From NCBI GenBank assembly GCA_963766175.1, contig CAVXZE010000014.1, forward strand, positions 302,000 through 365,999: 64,000 bases of DNA, read 5' to 3'. This DNA is from CAVXZE01 sp963766175. GTDB taxonomy: Bacteria > Myxococcota_A > UBA9160 > UBA6930. The translations under genes were made by a program, and so were the position numbers. Under the pieces are notes generated by a model. The model saw nothing but the letters and a program-made list of their open reading frames with translations, had not been told where the DNA came from and ran no database searches. Positions 8,267-16,845 of the stretch are shown piece after piece. Positions within the stretch are counted from its first letter, which is position 1, and each line of letters starts with the position of its first letter.

Positions 8267-10075
8267 ATGGCCAGTGTCCCCGTCCCCCCCGCTCCTCTCG
8301 TCAGCTGTATCGTCCCAGTCTTCAACGGCGAGCGTTTCATCCAGGAGGCGTTGGACAGCATACTGGCCCAGACATACGAGCGCCTGGAAGTGCTCGTGGC
8401 CGATGACGGTTCCACGGATGGCACGGCCGCCATCGTAAAACGATATGGCGCTCGGGTCAGATACCTCTATCGGGAGAACGGCGGGCCACCGGCGGCGCGC
8501 AACACGGGTCTGCGCGCGGCACGAGGTGAGCTCATCGCGTTCCTCGACAGCGATGATCGTTGGGCGCCAGAGAAGATCGCGCTCCAAGTCGACCGCTTTC
8601 GGCGGAACCCGGAGCTGGGCATCTGTCTGACGCACATCCAGAACTTCTGGGAGAGCGAGCTCGCGGCCGAGCGGGAAGAGTTGCAGAACCACCGGCGCAG
8701 CCAGCCTCTGCCTGGATATGCGACGGAGTCCCTGTTGGCACGTCGCGGTGTCTTCGAAACCGTGGGAACCTTCGAAACCCAATTGCAGCACGGGGATGAC
8801 ACGGACTGGTTCATCCGAGCAAGGCAGCTCGGCATCCAAATCGAGCTGCTGCCGGACGTGCTTGTCCACCGCCGGATGCACTCGGGGAACCGAAGCCGTC
8901 AGCGGGTGTCCTCCAGCCGAGACGAATACCTGAGGCTCGTGAAGGCGGCGCTCGACCGTAAGCGGCGCGATGGCAAGGCGGTGGAGGGCGGCCCGTCGCA
9001 AGGGGATACGACCAGCCCGGTTGCGCGACCAGACGCCGACCCGGAGTCGGTGTTCGCTGCGATGGAAGGCGCGTTCGAACGCGCGCGACAGGACCAGCCC
9101 GAGCGCGCGCGTCAGACTTTCTATCGGTTCGGAAGGAAGCTTGTGCGGATGCGGATCCTCGGCAGGGCCTTGGCCGAGCAGATCACGCGGCCGTTTTCTC
9201 ACTTGCTGGAAAGTGAGCCTCCCGACGAATCGCCGCAGCTCCAGATCGATCTCTGGGATGAGCGGGAAACCGGCATCGCCTGCCGGCCCTGCAAGGTGTG
9301 CGGTGAGATCACGACGACGCGGCCGCGCTTCATCGCCTCGGAAGACGGGCGCTTCGGGACGTACCAATATCGACGAAGCATGGTCGCCTTCGATCGCGTG
9401 AAGCCGCGCATGCTCGGCTGGTTCGCTCGCAGCGATCAGCTCGAGCTGCCCGACCTGAGCCGACCCCTGTACGCGCCGCTCCTGCTGTGGCACCGGGACC
9501 GCGGCATCCGCGCTGTACATGCCGCCGCCGTCCATCGCCGGGGTTTCGGGGTGCTGTTTGCCGGACCCGCAGGATGTGGGAAGTCCACGTCGGCCCTGTC
9601 CTGTGTGTGCGAGGGCTTCTCTTACCTCGGCGACGATTACGTGGGATTGGAAGACCAGAATGACGGCACCTTTCGAGGGTTCAGCCTCTACAACTCCGCC
9701 CACGTGGATAGCGAGCACCTGAAGCGCTTCCCGGCGCTGGCTACTCGCGCGATCCGGGTTTCGCCCGAGAGCAAGTCGCTGGTCCTGATCCCGCAGGTCT
9801 TCCCCGATCGCATCGCCTCCGCAGCCCCGATGCGGCTGCTGGTGCTCCCTCGCGTTACCGACAATTCGGACGCCCGCGTCCGGGGGGCCACCAAGGGACA
9901 GGCCCTCATGCGGCTCGCACCCAGCTCCCTGCTGTGGCTGCCCCATGCCCGAGAGGCCGGAATGGATTTGATGGCTCGCTTCGTCGAAGCGGTTCCGTGC
10001 CGCTGGATCGATCTCGGCCGAAATCTCGATAGCATCGCGCCGCAGATAGATCGAGCGTTGCGGGAGGTGACCTAG
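8267..10075 (+). CDS. Fusion: family 2 glycosyltransferase plus HPr-kinase-like P-loop domain
   Basis: The N-terminal half (about residues 10-230 of 602) is a GT-A fold glycosyltransferase: SCIVPVFNGERF, DDGSTDGT near residue 45 and a DSDD metal/nucleotide motif near residue 92. A charged linker follows. The C-terminal half (from about 330) contains AAVHRRGFGVLFAGPAGCGKST, a Walker A motif near 433-441, and an SYLGDDYVGL stretch typical of HprK-related kinases that accompany PqqD-like proteins. The start at 8267 is chosen because GAGG lies 8 bp upstream and the GT domain begins at once. It is probably transcribed with the next three genes. The kinase half could act on a peptide or sugar; the substrate is unknown. 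Fusion of these two domains is uncommon in my experience. Confidence 0.85.
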   Translation: MASVPVPPAPLVSCIVPVFNGERFIQEALDSILAQTYERLEVLVADDGSTDGTAAIVKRYGARVRYLYRENGGPPAARNTGLRAARGELIAFLDSDDRWAPEKIALQVDRFRRNPELGICLTHIQNFWESELAAEREELQNHRRSQPLPGYATESLLARRGVFETVGTFETQLQHGDDTDWFIRARQLGIQIELLPDVLVHRRMHSGNRSRQRVSSSRDEYLRLVKAALDRKRRDGKAVEGGPSQGDTTSPVARPDADPESVFAAMEGAFERARQDQPERARQTFYRFGRKLVRMRILGRALAEQITRPFSHLLESEPPDESPQLQIDLWDERETGIACRPCKVCGEITTTRPRFIASEDGRFGTYQYRRSMVAFDRVKPRMLGWFARSDQLELPDLSRPLYAPLLLWHRDRGIRAVHAAAVHRRGFGVLFAGPAGCGKSTSALSCVCEGFSYLGDDYVGLEDQNDGTFRGFSLYNSAHVDSEHLKRFPALATRAIRVSPESKSLVLIPQVFPDRIASAAPMRLLVLPRVTDNSDARVRGATKGQALMRLAPSSLLWLPHAREAGMDLMARFVEAVPCRWIDLGRNLDSIAPQIDRALREVT

Positions 10076-10077
10076 TC

Positions 10078-10821
10078 ATGTCAGCTCCGCTGATCAGCTG
10101 CGTCGTTCCGGTCTACAACGGTGAACGATTCCTCGCCGAAGCGCTCGATAGCGTCCTGGCGCAGACCTATCGACCGGTCGAGATTCTCGTCAGCGACGAC
10201 GGCTCCACCGACGGCACGCACGAGGTCGCCGCTCGCTACTCGAAGCAGATACGCTATCTGAGGCATGCGAATGCAGGCCCGGGGGCGGCGCGGAACCGCG
10301 GACTCGAGGTGGCTCAGGGCGACTTCGTGGCCCTCCTGGATGCCGACGATGTGTGGCATCCGGAGAAGCTCGAGCGGCAGATGGCCCGGTTCCAGCAGAG
10401 TCCCGATCTCGACGTCTGCGTAACGCATTTTCAGAACTTCTGGGCATCGGAGATGGTCGACGAAGAGGAGCAGCCACGAGATCACCCGCTGCTGAAGCCC
10501 TGGCCCGGCTACGCCGTTCCCACCATGCTGGCGCGGCACTCCGTGTTCACTGAGAAGGTGGGCCTCTACGACGAGCAGGTCACCCACGGTGAGAATACCG
10601 AGTGGTTCCTACGGGCTGCCGAACAAGACGTCCGCATCGATCTGCTTCCCGATGTGCTTGTGCGTCGTCGGCTGTACGATGACAATTTCACACGTCGCGA
10701 CGCGAGTCAGCACTGGGACGCGTTCTTTCGCGTCATGAAACAACAACTGGATCTGAGGCGGCGCCTCGGCAGGAGAGAGACGGCCTTTCCCGGTTTCCCG
10801 AAGAGCACTTCGAGTCAGTGA
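10078..10821 (+). CDS. Family 2 glycosyltransferase
   Basis: A 247-residue GT-A glycosyltransferase transferring a sugar from a nucleotide donor, probably at the cytoplasmic face of the membrane. Visible motifs are SCVVPVYNGERF at the start, SDDGSTDGT near residue 40, NAGPGAARNRGL, and LLDADDVW near residue 87. It is a clear paralogue of the N-terminal half of the preceding fusion: both share VTHFQNFW/LTHIQNFW and a GYA...LARHSVF/LARRGVF region. The genes therefore look like a duplication in which one copy gained or lost the kinase domain. It starts 2 bp after the previous stop and ends 6 bp before the PqqD-like gene, so the cluster is an operon. Confidence 0.88.
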   Translation: MSAPLISCVVPVYNGERFLAEALDSVLAQTYRPVEILVSDDGSTDGTHEVAARYSKQIRYLRHANAGPGAARNRGLEVAQGDFVALLDADDVWHPEKLERQMARFQQSPDLDVCVTHFQNFWASEMVDEEEQPRDHPLLKPWPGYAVPTMLARHSVFTEKVGLYDEQVTHGENTEWFLRAAEQDVRIDLLPDVLVRRRLYDDNFTRRDASQHWDAFFRVMKQQLDLRRRLGRRETAFPGFPKSTSSQ

Positions 10822-10827
10822 GGAGTA

Positions 10828-11250
10828 ATGAAGATGGTGTCACCGCAGACTCGCCTGAAGGTCAACGTCAGCGATATCGCGGCCAAGGTGATCGACGGCG
10901 AGGCGATTCTCATCAACATCTCGACGGGCTTGTACCACAGTATGGACGACGTGGGCGCCGTGGTCTGGGAGTTGATCCAGGAAGGACACAGCCTTGCGCA
11001 GATCAGCGAGTGCCTTGCGGCTCGATACGATGCGCCGCTGGAGACCATCAAGGCCGATATCGAGCGACTCGGCGATGAGCTGCTGCAGCAAAACATCGTC
11101 GTGCTCGATAGCGAGCCGGCATCGCCATTGGACGTGCATCCGACCGCATCCAGGCAGCCGTACAAGGCGCCGGTGCTCACCACCTATGATGACATGAGCG
11201 ACCTGTTGGCCCTGGACCCGCCGATGCCCGGTGTCCGAGACCTCTCTTGA
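10828..11250 (+). CDS. PqqD-like (RRE fold) protein with lasso-leader-like C-terminal tail
   Basis: About 140 aa. Residues 1-95 form a PqqD-type winged domain, the RiPP recognition element that binds leader peptides; the segment INISTGLYHSMDDVGAVVW is the family hallmark (strand, then helix). After a flexible linker, the tail from about residue 112 reads YKAPVLTTYDDMSDLLALD followed by PPMPGVRDLS. The YxxPxLxxY pattern resembles the leader recognition motif of lasso-peptide precursors, so recognition domain and putative substrate may sit on one chain. A GAGGAG site precedes the ATG. From memory, TIGRFAM models name such PqqD relatives part of an 'HPr-rel-A' system of unknown product. Neither a cyclase nor a leader peptidase is visible nearby. 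Confidence 0.8.
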   Translation: MKMVSPQTRLKVNVSDIAAKVIDGEAILINISTGLYHSMDDVGAVVWELIQEGHSLAQISECLAARYDAPLETIKADIERLGDELLQQNIVVLDSEPASPLDVHPTASRQPYKAPVLTTYDDMSDLLALDPPMPGVRDLS

Positions 11251-11256
11251 GCGGCA

Positions 11257-12420
11257 GTGAGACCCGCCATCACCGATACGATGGCCGTGATGTTGCCGAC
11301 GGCCAGGCAAACCGCTGCGCTGCGGGCCATCCTGTTGGATGGCGAAGCTGGGCGAAGCGCCTGGGCTGCGTGGCAGCAGCGACACGGAGGACCCGCGAGG
11401 CTCGTTCGGGATGAACGGCCCGGCCGGCTGCTGCCGCTGCTCGCCGAGGCGTCCTGCCGCAACCAGATCGAATTGGAGCCGGATGTCCGGAGGATCCTGC
11501 GCGCGGCACGACTGTGGGAACAGCTCCGGGTCGAACGATTCCGCGCCATCTGCCAGAAAGCCCTGGAGGCACTGAAGAAGCGGAAGATCGAGTTCATCGT
11601 GCTTCGAGGCACAGCGCTGGCCAACACCGACTACCCCGACGTAGCCCTTCGTCACTGCCATGACTGCGACCTTCTTCTGAGGGCCGACCAGCGTGATCTG
11701 GCCATCGACACGCTCGTTGCCTCTCGATTCACTTCGGTGGGCAGCGAGCGGGGATCGGGTTCGGCCGTGACCCTGCACGAGTCAGGGCTGCCCATTCGCC
11801 TTCACGAGAAGCTGTTTCCGATTCCTCATTACGCCGCGCCGATCGAGGAGATGTGGGCGCGCACCCAAACGCGCCACGTGTATGGTGTGGAGGCGCGAGT
11901 CTTCTCGCCAGCAGATATGTTGCTCCACGTCTGCGGACATGCCGCTTGCAGCGCGAACCGGAAGCATCTGCTCTGGGTCTGCGACAGCTGGATGATCCTG
12001 GCCAACAACGCCGCTTTGGATTGGCAGCTTTTCTCCGAGATGGCGAGCCGCTGCAACCTGGGATTGCCGCTGTCGGCACTCACCCGATATCTCGCTCGGG
12101 AGATGGGCGCCCCGATCCCCGCCTCCGTCCTGATGCACCTGCAGCAGGAAAGCGCAGTCGCCAACACGGCGGATCGCGAGGCGGCCTTGTTCGGAGCGAT
12201 GGCCGCTCCTCGGGGTGGCCTCCGAGGCATATGGAGGGGTACCAGAGGATGGGCCGGCCGTATGATCCTGGCCAAGTGGCTTCTATTCCCGGCGCCGCGT
12301 TTCATCCGATGGAAATACCAGATCCAGCACGGGTGGCTCACTCCTGTCTACTGCTTCTGGCACCCGATTCGGGGAGTCCTCCACCTCGTCCAGCGGGTCC
12401 TTTCCCGGCCGCAGCCGTAG
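11257..12420 (+). CDS. Nucleotidyltransferase family protein (NTP_transf_5 type)
   Basis: 387 residues from a GTG at 11257; ATG at 11281 is an alternative start. The core shows FIVLRGTALANTDYPDVAL followed by RHCHDCDLLL, corresponding to the family pattern KG..y......R..gDiDlLv. The two aspartates there would bind metal in a minimal nucleotidyltransferase fold. Downstream helices include ADMLLHVCGHA. These proteins are regularly neighbours of HprK-like kinases and PqqD-like chaperones, as here, but their substrate is unproven. It lies 6 bp after the PqqD-like gene and converges with a second member of the family at 12466. Confidence 0.8.
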   Translation: MRPAITDTMAVMLPTARQTAALRAILLDGEAGRSAWAAWQQRHGGPARLVRDERPGRLLPLLAEASCRNQIELEPDVRRILRAARLWEQLRVERFRAICQKALEALKKRKIEFIVLRGTALANTDYPDVALRHCHDCDLLLRADQRDLAIDTLVASRFTSVGSERGSGSAVTLHESGLPIRLHEKLFPIPHYAAPIEEMWARTQTRHVYGVEARVFSPADMLLHVCGHAACSANRKHLLWVCDSWMILANNAALDWQLFSEMASRCNLGLPLSALTRYLAREMGAPIPASVLMHLQQESAVANTADREAALFGAMAAPRGGLRGIWRGTRGWAGRMILAKWLLFPAPRFIRWKYQIQHGWLTPVYCFWHPIRGVLHLVQRVLSRPQP

Positions 12421-12465
12421 TGCAAGGTTTCCGGCGGCCCCATCGGCAAGCAGATTCCGCCCGGC

Positions 12466-13611
12466 TCAGGGAGACGCGGTGCCAGAACGGCCGCCGTGAT
12501 CGGCTGCGAACCGTTTGAGGTTCGACTTCAGAAACCGCTTCAGTGCGGCTCGCTCGGTCACGGCGTCGTGCAGCCACATGGGTATGTCTGCAGGGTGCGG
12601 GAAGGTGCGCCCTTTTCTTGGCCACACTCCCAGCCGACACGCGGCCAGGGAGAGCCACCCGCGCAAGGTGGCAGGGTTCCATTGGCTGAGCCGGCGATGC
12701 CGCAGAACTTCAGCGAGCCTCAATGGCGGTACCTCGTCCGCCGCGGCGGCAGGAACACCAGGAAGCTGGGCGTGGAACTCCGAGACCAGGAAGCCTGCGA
12801 TGCGCAAGAAGAGAAGCCGGTGGCGATCCGACGGCAGGAGGTGATTCAACCGCTCGATGTCGATCGAGTCACCCCAATGGCGCATGACGAATGCGATGTC
12901 GAGCAACCACCGCAACACCAGACCTTCGTCCGTGCGATGGCCGTTCATGTGAGCGATGAGCAGCGTCATCATCGTGGTGGGATCGAGCACGCAAATCGTC
13001 GGCAGGTCGATGTGGCGAGGTGCCAGGTCGATGGTTGAAGTCAGCGCCTCTCTCTCCTCGAAGAGCCGAACGCGATGATGCACATCGAGAATGACGCCCA
13101 TGTGATTCTGGTAGAGGATCGCGTCCTCAACGACGGTGACTCTTCGGAAGCCGATTGATTCCAAAGCTTCGGCTGCCTGGTCTTTCTGGCTCCGCTGAAT
13201 GACGAGATCGATATCCCCCAACCAGCGACACCCCAGGTCGGGATAGACACTGTCCGCAAGGACGGCCCCTTTCCAGACGATGGGTTCAACGCTGAGCTTG
13301 CGCAGAGCGGCGATAGCAGCTGCCGTGGTGCGCATTAGCACTGTGTTGGTGAGCAGTGTCTTGCGATAGGTCTGCTCGAGTCTGGAGCGAAACGCGGCGG
13401 GCACGTCTTCCGAGAGGCCGTGGGTGGCAATCGCGCGTGCGATCAGCGAGACGATTCGATGATGCTCGAGGATCTCCTCGATGGTTTCCCAGTGAGCCGG
13501 CTGCGCTGCGCGCAATACATCACGAGCCTCCCCCACCCACGGAGAATCGGTCGGTTCGATGGAGAGGCGGACCAGCGTACGCAGGAGGGTGATCATGCCC
13601 TGGTCTGACAT
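12466..13611 (-). CDS. Nucleotidyltransferase family protein (NTP_transf_5 type), second copy
   Basis: 381 residues. The catalytic core is clearer than in the neighbour: PIVWKGAVLADSVYPDLGCR then WLGDIDLVI, a KG...R..GDiDlv signature with both metal-binding aspartates. A histidine-rich LDVHHRV segment and a helical C-terminal region (LLIAHMNGHRTDEGLVLRWL) follow. It is transcribed toward the plus-strand cluster and ends 45 bp from its last gene, so the two nucleotidyltransferase genes are convergent. It probably belongs to the same functional set as the HprK/PqqD cluster, but it could be an unrelated neighbour with its own promoter upstream of 13611. Confidence 0.8.
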   Translation of the reverse strand: MSDQGMITLLRTLVRLSIEPTDSPWVGEARDVLRAAQPAHWETIEEILEHHRIVSLIARAIATHGLSEDVPAAFRSRLEQTYRKTLLTNTVLMRTTAAAIAALRKLSVEPIVWKGAVLADSVYPDLGCRWLGDIDLVIQRSQKDQAAEALESIGFRRVTVVEDAILYQNHMGVILDVHHRVRLFEEREALTSTIDLAPRHIDLPTICVLDPTTMMTLLIAHMNGHRTDEGLVLRWLLDIAFVMRHWGDSIDIERLNHLLPSDRHRLLFLRIAGFLVSEFHAQLPGVPAAAADEVPPLRLAEVLRHRRLSQWNPATLRGWLSLAACRLGVWPRKGRTFPHPADIPMWLHDAVTERAALKRFLKSNLKRFAADHGGRSGTASP

Positions 13612-13866
13612 CCTCGTTGACTTGGGAGCAGCACCGCCGGGCGAACGGCCGACCGTTGGACCATCTAGCGGCGGCTAAGCCTAGCACCGCGTTGGGAAAT
13701 CCACCCGTCTTACCCGGTCGAGTAGCCGGGGATGAGATTCCGCCAAGCTGCTCGACCCGGCGAAACCGATGCCTCGACGGCTGGGACGAGCTGCACGTGG
13801 GGGACCGGTTTTCACCCATCGGGTGTGCGGCGCCGAAGCCCGATCACGGCAACTCCGTGAAAGAAC

Positions 13867-13998
13867 TGGCGCGCCGGGAGGGATTCGAACCCCCGACCCC
13901 CAGGTTCGAAGGCGGCGCCTGGGAGCTGGAGCGCGCTCCAAAGCGCCGAGAGTTGTCGTTTTCGTACCCCCTTGTCCCCTATTGAACCGCCAAGTCCC
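13867..13998. other. att-like site: tRNA-Arg 3' fragment plus second type of island end
   Basis: Positions 13867-13911 repeat the tRNA-Arg 3' end (one difference from 57065-57109). They are followed by a different end block; its part 13943-13993 (GCGCCGAGAGTTGTCG..., then TTGAACCGCC) recurs at 19963-20013 with roughly 80% identity. Inference: a junction of an island family distinct from that marking sites A to D. Nothing gene-like is seen in 13612-13866. Confidence 0.65.
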
Positions 13999-14028
13999 CA
14001 CGAAGTCCCCACACCGACATCGGTCGAA

Positions 14029-14148
14029 AGAACCACTACGGGAGCCGGTCAGAGCGGGGCACCCGGGGTGGCAGCGCTGTTCTGCTCGCTGATCGAGTCG
14101 GCAAAGCTGTGCGGCTTCAGGCCGAGCGCCTATCTGCGGGAGGCCACC
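14029..14148 (+). pseudogene. IS66 family transposase, C-terminal remnant
   Basis: The translated stretch VAALFCSLIESAKLCGFRPS then AYLREAT is the characteristic C-terminal domain of IS66 (TnpC) transposases. Only about 40 codons remain, with no catalytic DDE core. It overlaps the extreme 3' end of the GH172 gene on the opposite strand, whose last codons may therefore be insertion-derived. Confidence 0.65.
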
Positions 14149-15392
14149 TCCTTATGTTCCTCGATCCACCTGATGGCCTCCCGCGCTTCCCCGCTGTCGC
14201 CGCTGTACAGCGCCTCGTGTGCGCGACCGAGCGCCCGGAAGACCTCACTCGGACTCGCGTCCGCCGCAGCGTGCCGCAGGATCTCGAGGCTCGAGGCCGC
14301 CAATGCCTCGCGGAGCTCGCTGAATTCCGACCCCAGGCGCGGTAATCGTTCGGCGCGGCCGGGAAGCTCCGGAAAACGCTCGTGCGATTCGCTCTGGTAC
14401 CAGTAGGCGACGGACGCGTAGTCGTTCTCGAAGTTGTTCGCGTGGCCGTGCTCGATGGTCATGCGAAGCGACTGCGAGAAGCGCACCGGATCGTGGATGT
14501 ACCAGCGATACATCGCGTTACGCCCCGCCCACCTATTGCCAGCCTCGTTCTCGACCAGGTGATAACCGGTGTACGGTCCGGCATACACTCGATCGGGACA
14601 CGCGCCGCACCCGAACACTTCCTCGCTGCCGGTACCGTGCAGGGACGGTGGCCACCTCTCTCCGTCCACGAAGATCATGTCGTCGCCTTCGCCGTACCAT
14701 CCACCGGCGACGTTGTCGACCTGCAGGTGGATGCCCACGAGCTGCCCGCGCCCCTTCGCCTCCAGTATCAGGTAGTTCTCGTCACCAGTGAGGTTCTGGC
14801 CTCCCCACAGCTGTACGTTGGTCTGCTTTGGATCGACCGACCGGGTCAGGTTCTCCCGTCTCCACTGGGCGTGGAAGCGACCCACCTCATCTCCCGGAGG
14901 CTGGTCCAGCTCTTCGTACTCGATGTGATACCAGTACGCCCCGAATAGACCGCCCAGCCGGCTCGGGCCCTGGTGTTCCAGGGTGATCCGAGCACCAGAG
15001 GCGAACGGCATTGGGAAGTACGCATTGAAGCCATGGCTCCCGTCTTGGCCCAGATTGACCGCCAGCAGCAGGGAGGTGAAGTCCTGCACCCGGCCATGGG
15101 CCGCGCCGAAGAAATCACCGAGCGGGACCTCGACACTCGGGTCCTTTTCCCCGTCCCAGTACATCCGTAGCACGGCATCGCGGAAGTCGAAGGGATCTGC
15201 GTTGATCATGGTCCAGTAGAAGTGGGTGATGCAGCCCGGACCCTGCACGTCGAGGAGGGTCGCCGTCTCTCCAGCGCCAATCTGGATGAAGTCGCGGTTG
15301 CCCCCCGTGGTATCCCAGCTCGACGCGCGCTTCGTCCGAGCCGACGTCAGGGTGAACAGATGCCGATAGGGATGCGTGTTTAGGGAAGACAT
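14130..15392 (-). CDS. DUF2961 / glycoside hydrolase family 172 protein
   Basis: 420 residues. DUF2961 proteins include GH172 enzymes that cleave alpha-D-fructofuranosides or D-arabinofuranosides. The typical two-jelly-roll pattern is visible: early GPGCITHFYWTM, then GGWYGEGDDMIFVDGE, HGTGSEEVFG and YRWYIHDPVRFSQSLRMTIE. Acidic residues in the GEGDD and GTGSEE segments are the likely catalytic or structural acids, by analogy with characterised members. No signal peptide is apparent, and GH172 proteins are often cytoplasmic or secreted as oligomers. The ATG at 15392 lies 13 bp after a GGAGG; an ATG at 15404 is too close to it. The 3' end runs into an IS66 remnant, so the last residues may not be native. 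Confidence 0.85.
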   Translation of the reverse strand: MSSLNTHPYRHLFTLTSARTKRASSWDTTGGNRDFIQIGAGETATLLDVQGPGCITHFYWTMINADPFDFRDAVLRMYWDGEKDPSVEVPLGDFFGAAHGRVQDFTSLLLAVNLGQDGSHGFNAYFPMPFASGARITLEHQGPSRLGGLFGAYWYHIEYEELDQPPGDEVGRFHAQWRRENLTRSVDPKQTNVQLWGGQNLTGDENYLILEAKGRGQLVGIHLQVDNVAGGWYGEGDDMIFVDGERWPPSLHGTGSEEVFGCGACPDRVYAGPYTGYHLVENEAGNRWAGRNAMYRWYIHDPVRFSQSLRMTIEHGHANNFENDYASVAYWYQSESHERFPELPGRAERLPRLGSEFSELREALAASSLEILRHAAADASPSEVFRALGRAHEALYSGDSGEAREAIRWIEEHKEVASRR

Positions 15393-15452
15393 TGGAGCTC
15401 GCATACCTCCGTTGCAGGTCCGACCGATCTTACCGCAGCGCGGCTTCGGCAC

Positions 15453-15729
15453 TGCAGCGAAGGCGAGTCGGCGGCGAGTCCCGCCATCACGGTGCCCAGA
15501 TCAGCGGTCACCGGCGTGTGTAGAAATTACCGACCTCGCTGGACACATCGTATGAGTTCAGGTGTCCGGATTCAGGAGGTCGGAGATGACAAGAGCTCGG
15601 CGAGAACTTCCACAATTGTCACCGCCCACCCGGCTCCTCTGCCTGAAGAGCGAACGACGGAACTCGCTAACTACGCGAAATCCTTGGCACGCCGGGAGAA
15701 TTTCAGGGTCCGTGGACGCAAACCGCCGT
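15453..15729. other. Intergenic region with a 14-bp tRNA-Arg end fragment (15685-15698)
   Basis: No gene is recognised. TGGCACGCCGGGAG at 15685-15698 matches the first 14 bp of the tRNA-Arg 3' core. The sequence before it (GAGCGAACGACGGAACTC, then CTACGCGAAA) resembles the flank of the core at 8005. Probably an eroded island junction. Confidence 0.5.
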
Positions 15730-16395
15730 CTACGGGCCGGCAATCACGGTCGGCGTAGGAACGATCTCCCGAAAGATCGCTTCACCCATCGGTGAGAAAC
15801 TTTCGGTCTCGATCCCGCCGAGCGCCACCGCGCGCACTCTCCCGACGGCGTTCACGTAGCCGGACCGCGCATCGAGGGGCGCGGGCTGAATCCGGCGGCA
15901 CGCTAGGCTCGTGTCCTCGCAGTAGCTGAAGATTATTTGGCCAAAGCGCTTCTCCGGCTCCCGGAATCCAGCGGACACACTCGTGCGCATCTCGGTCACG
16001 ATGGCCGTCTCGACTTCGGTTTCGAAGAATCCCCAACTCACCGTCGGCTTGACGACGCCGGCGAACGAGGCCGACTCGACATGGCCCGTCTGGATGTCAA
16101 AGATCCACACGAAATCGCTGAAAGTGCCCGGCACCGGTTTGTAGCCCGAGAGCATTCCCTCCACCTGGGACGCTGGGATACGGACAAGGGCCTGACCGGG
16201 ACCCGGGCCAGGGACGAACCAGCCCTGCACCGGTGTGCCGTATTTCTGGTCGAGGGCTCCAGGCAGCTCGGAGCCCGAGTTCTCGAAGGTCACCGAGATC
16301 ATGCGCGCTTTGGGATTCGTCAGGTCGAGGGCCTGGCCCTGCGCCTCGCCCGCGAAGGACAGGAGAAGCGCTACCAGCACCGGAAGCACTCCCAT
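15730..16395 (-). CDS. Secreted hypothetical protein
   Basis: 221 residues from the ATG at 16395; an in-frame GTG/ATG further upstream gives an unlikely extension. Residues 1-23 form a signal peptide (VLPVLVALLLSFAGEAQGQA) with a plausible AQG-QA cleavage site. The mature part has no motif I recognise: it contains VTFENSGSELPGALDQKYG, WIFDIQTGHVESASFAG and a pair of cysteines (YCEDTSLACRR) that could form a disulfide. Composition is beta-rich. It is probably periplasmic. It stands alone between an att-like fragment and a transposase pseudogene. Confidence 0.6.
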   Translation of the reverse strand: MGVLPVLVALLLSFAGEAQGQALDLTNPKARMISVTFENSGSELPGALDQKYGTPVQGWFVPGPGPGQALVRIPASQVEGMLSGYKPVPGTFSDFVWIFDIQTGHVESASFAGVVKPTVSWGFFETEVETAIVTEMRTSVSAGFREPEKRFGQIIFSYCEDTSLACRRIQPAPLDARSGYVNAVGRVRAVALGGIETESFSPMGEAIFREIVPTPTVIAGP

Positions 16396-16845
16396 ACTGG
16401 GCTTCTTATCGCAGCTCGCTCGATGTTCCGGCAACACTCCCGCTCCCCACATTCCTTGGGGCAGCTACTATCTCTGCCACGCGGCGCAATTGGTCTCGCT
16501 CCGTAAGTCGCCTGGTCGCCCCGGCAGGTGACGAGATCGGCAACTCACCGGCAGGATCGGGCGCTCCCGGGTGACTCGAATCCGGTTGTGCCTCCCGAAA
16601 ACCTGATTCTCGCGGGATCTCGGTTACTTATCGAGACGCGTTCCATGCCGTGGGGCGCCGCGGAGGCGCGGCAGCACGGGCATGACAATCTTTGTCAGGG
16701 CCGTTGAGCAGCGGCGACGGCCCTCCTACTGTGCCCGCCATGAGAGCTGTCCTCGTCGCCTTGGTCTTCTCCTTGGTCTCCGTGCTCCGCTCCCGGGTCT
16801 CCCTGCACCTGAAGTCCTCGCCCTGCGGCATCAACTCGCGGCTCT

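Noticed and set aside
8261..9946. A 561-codon minus-strand frame across the GT2/HprK fusion
   Set aside because: The plus strand has glycosyltransferase and Walker A motifs; the minus frame has none and is a GC shadow.
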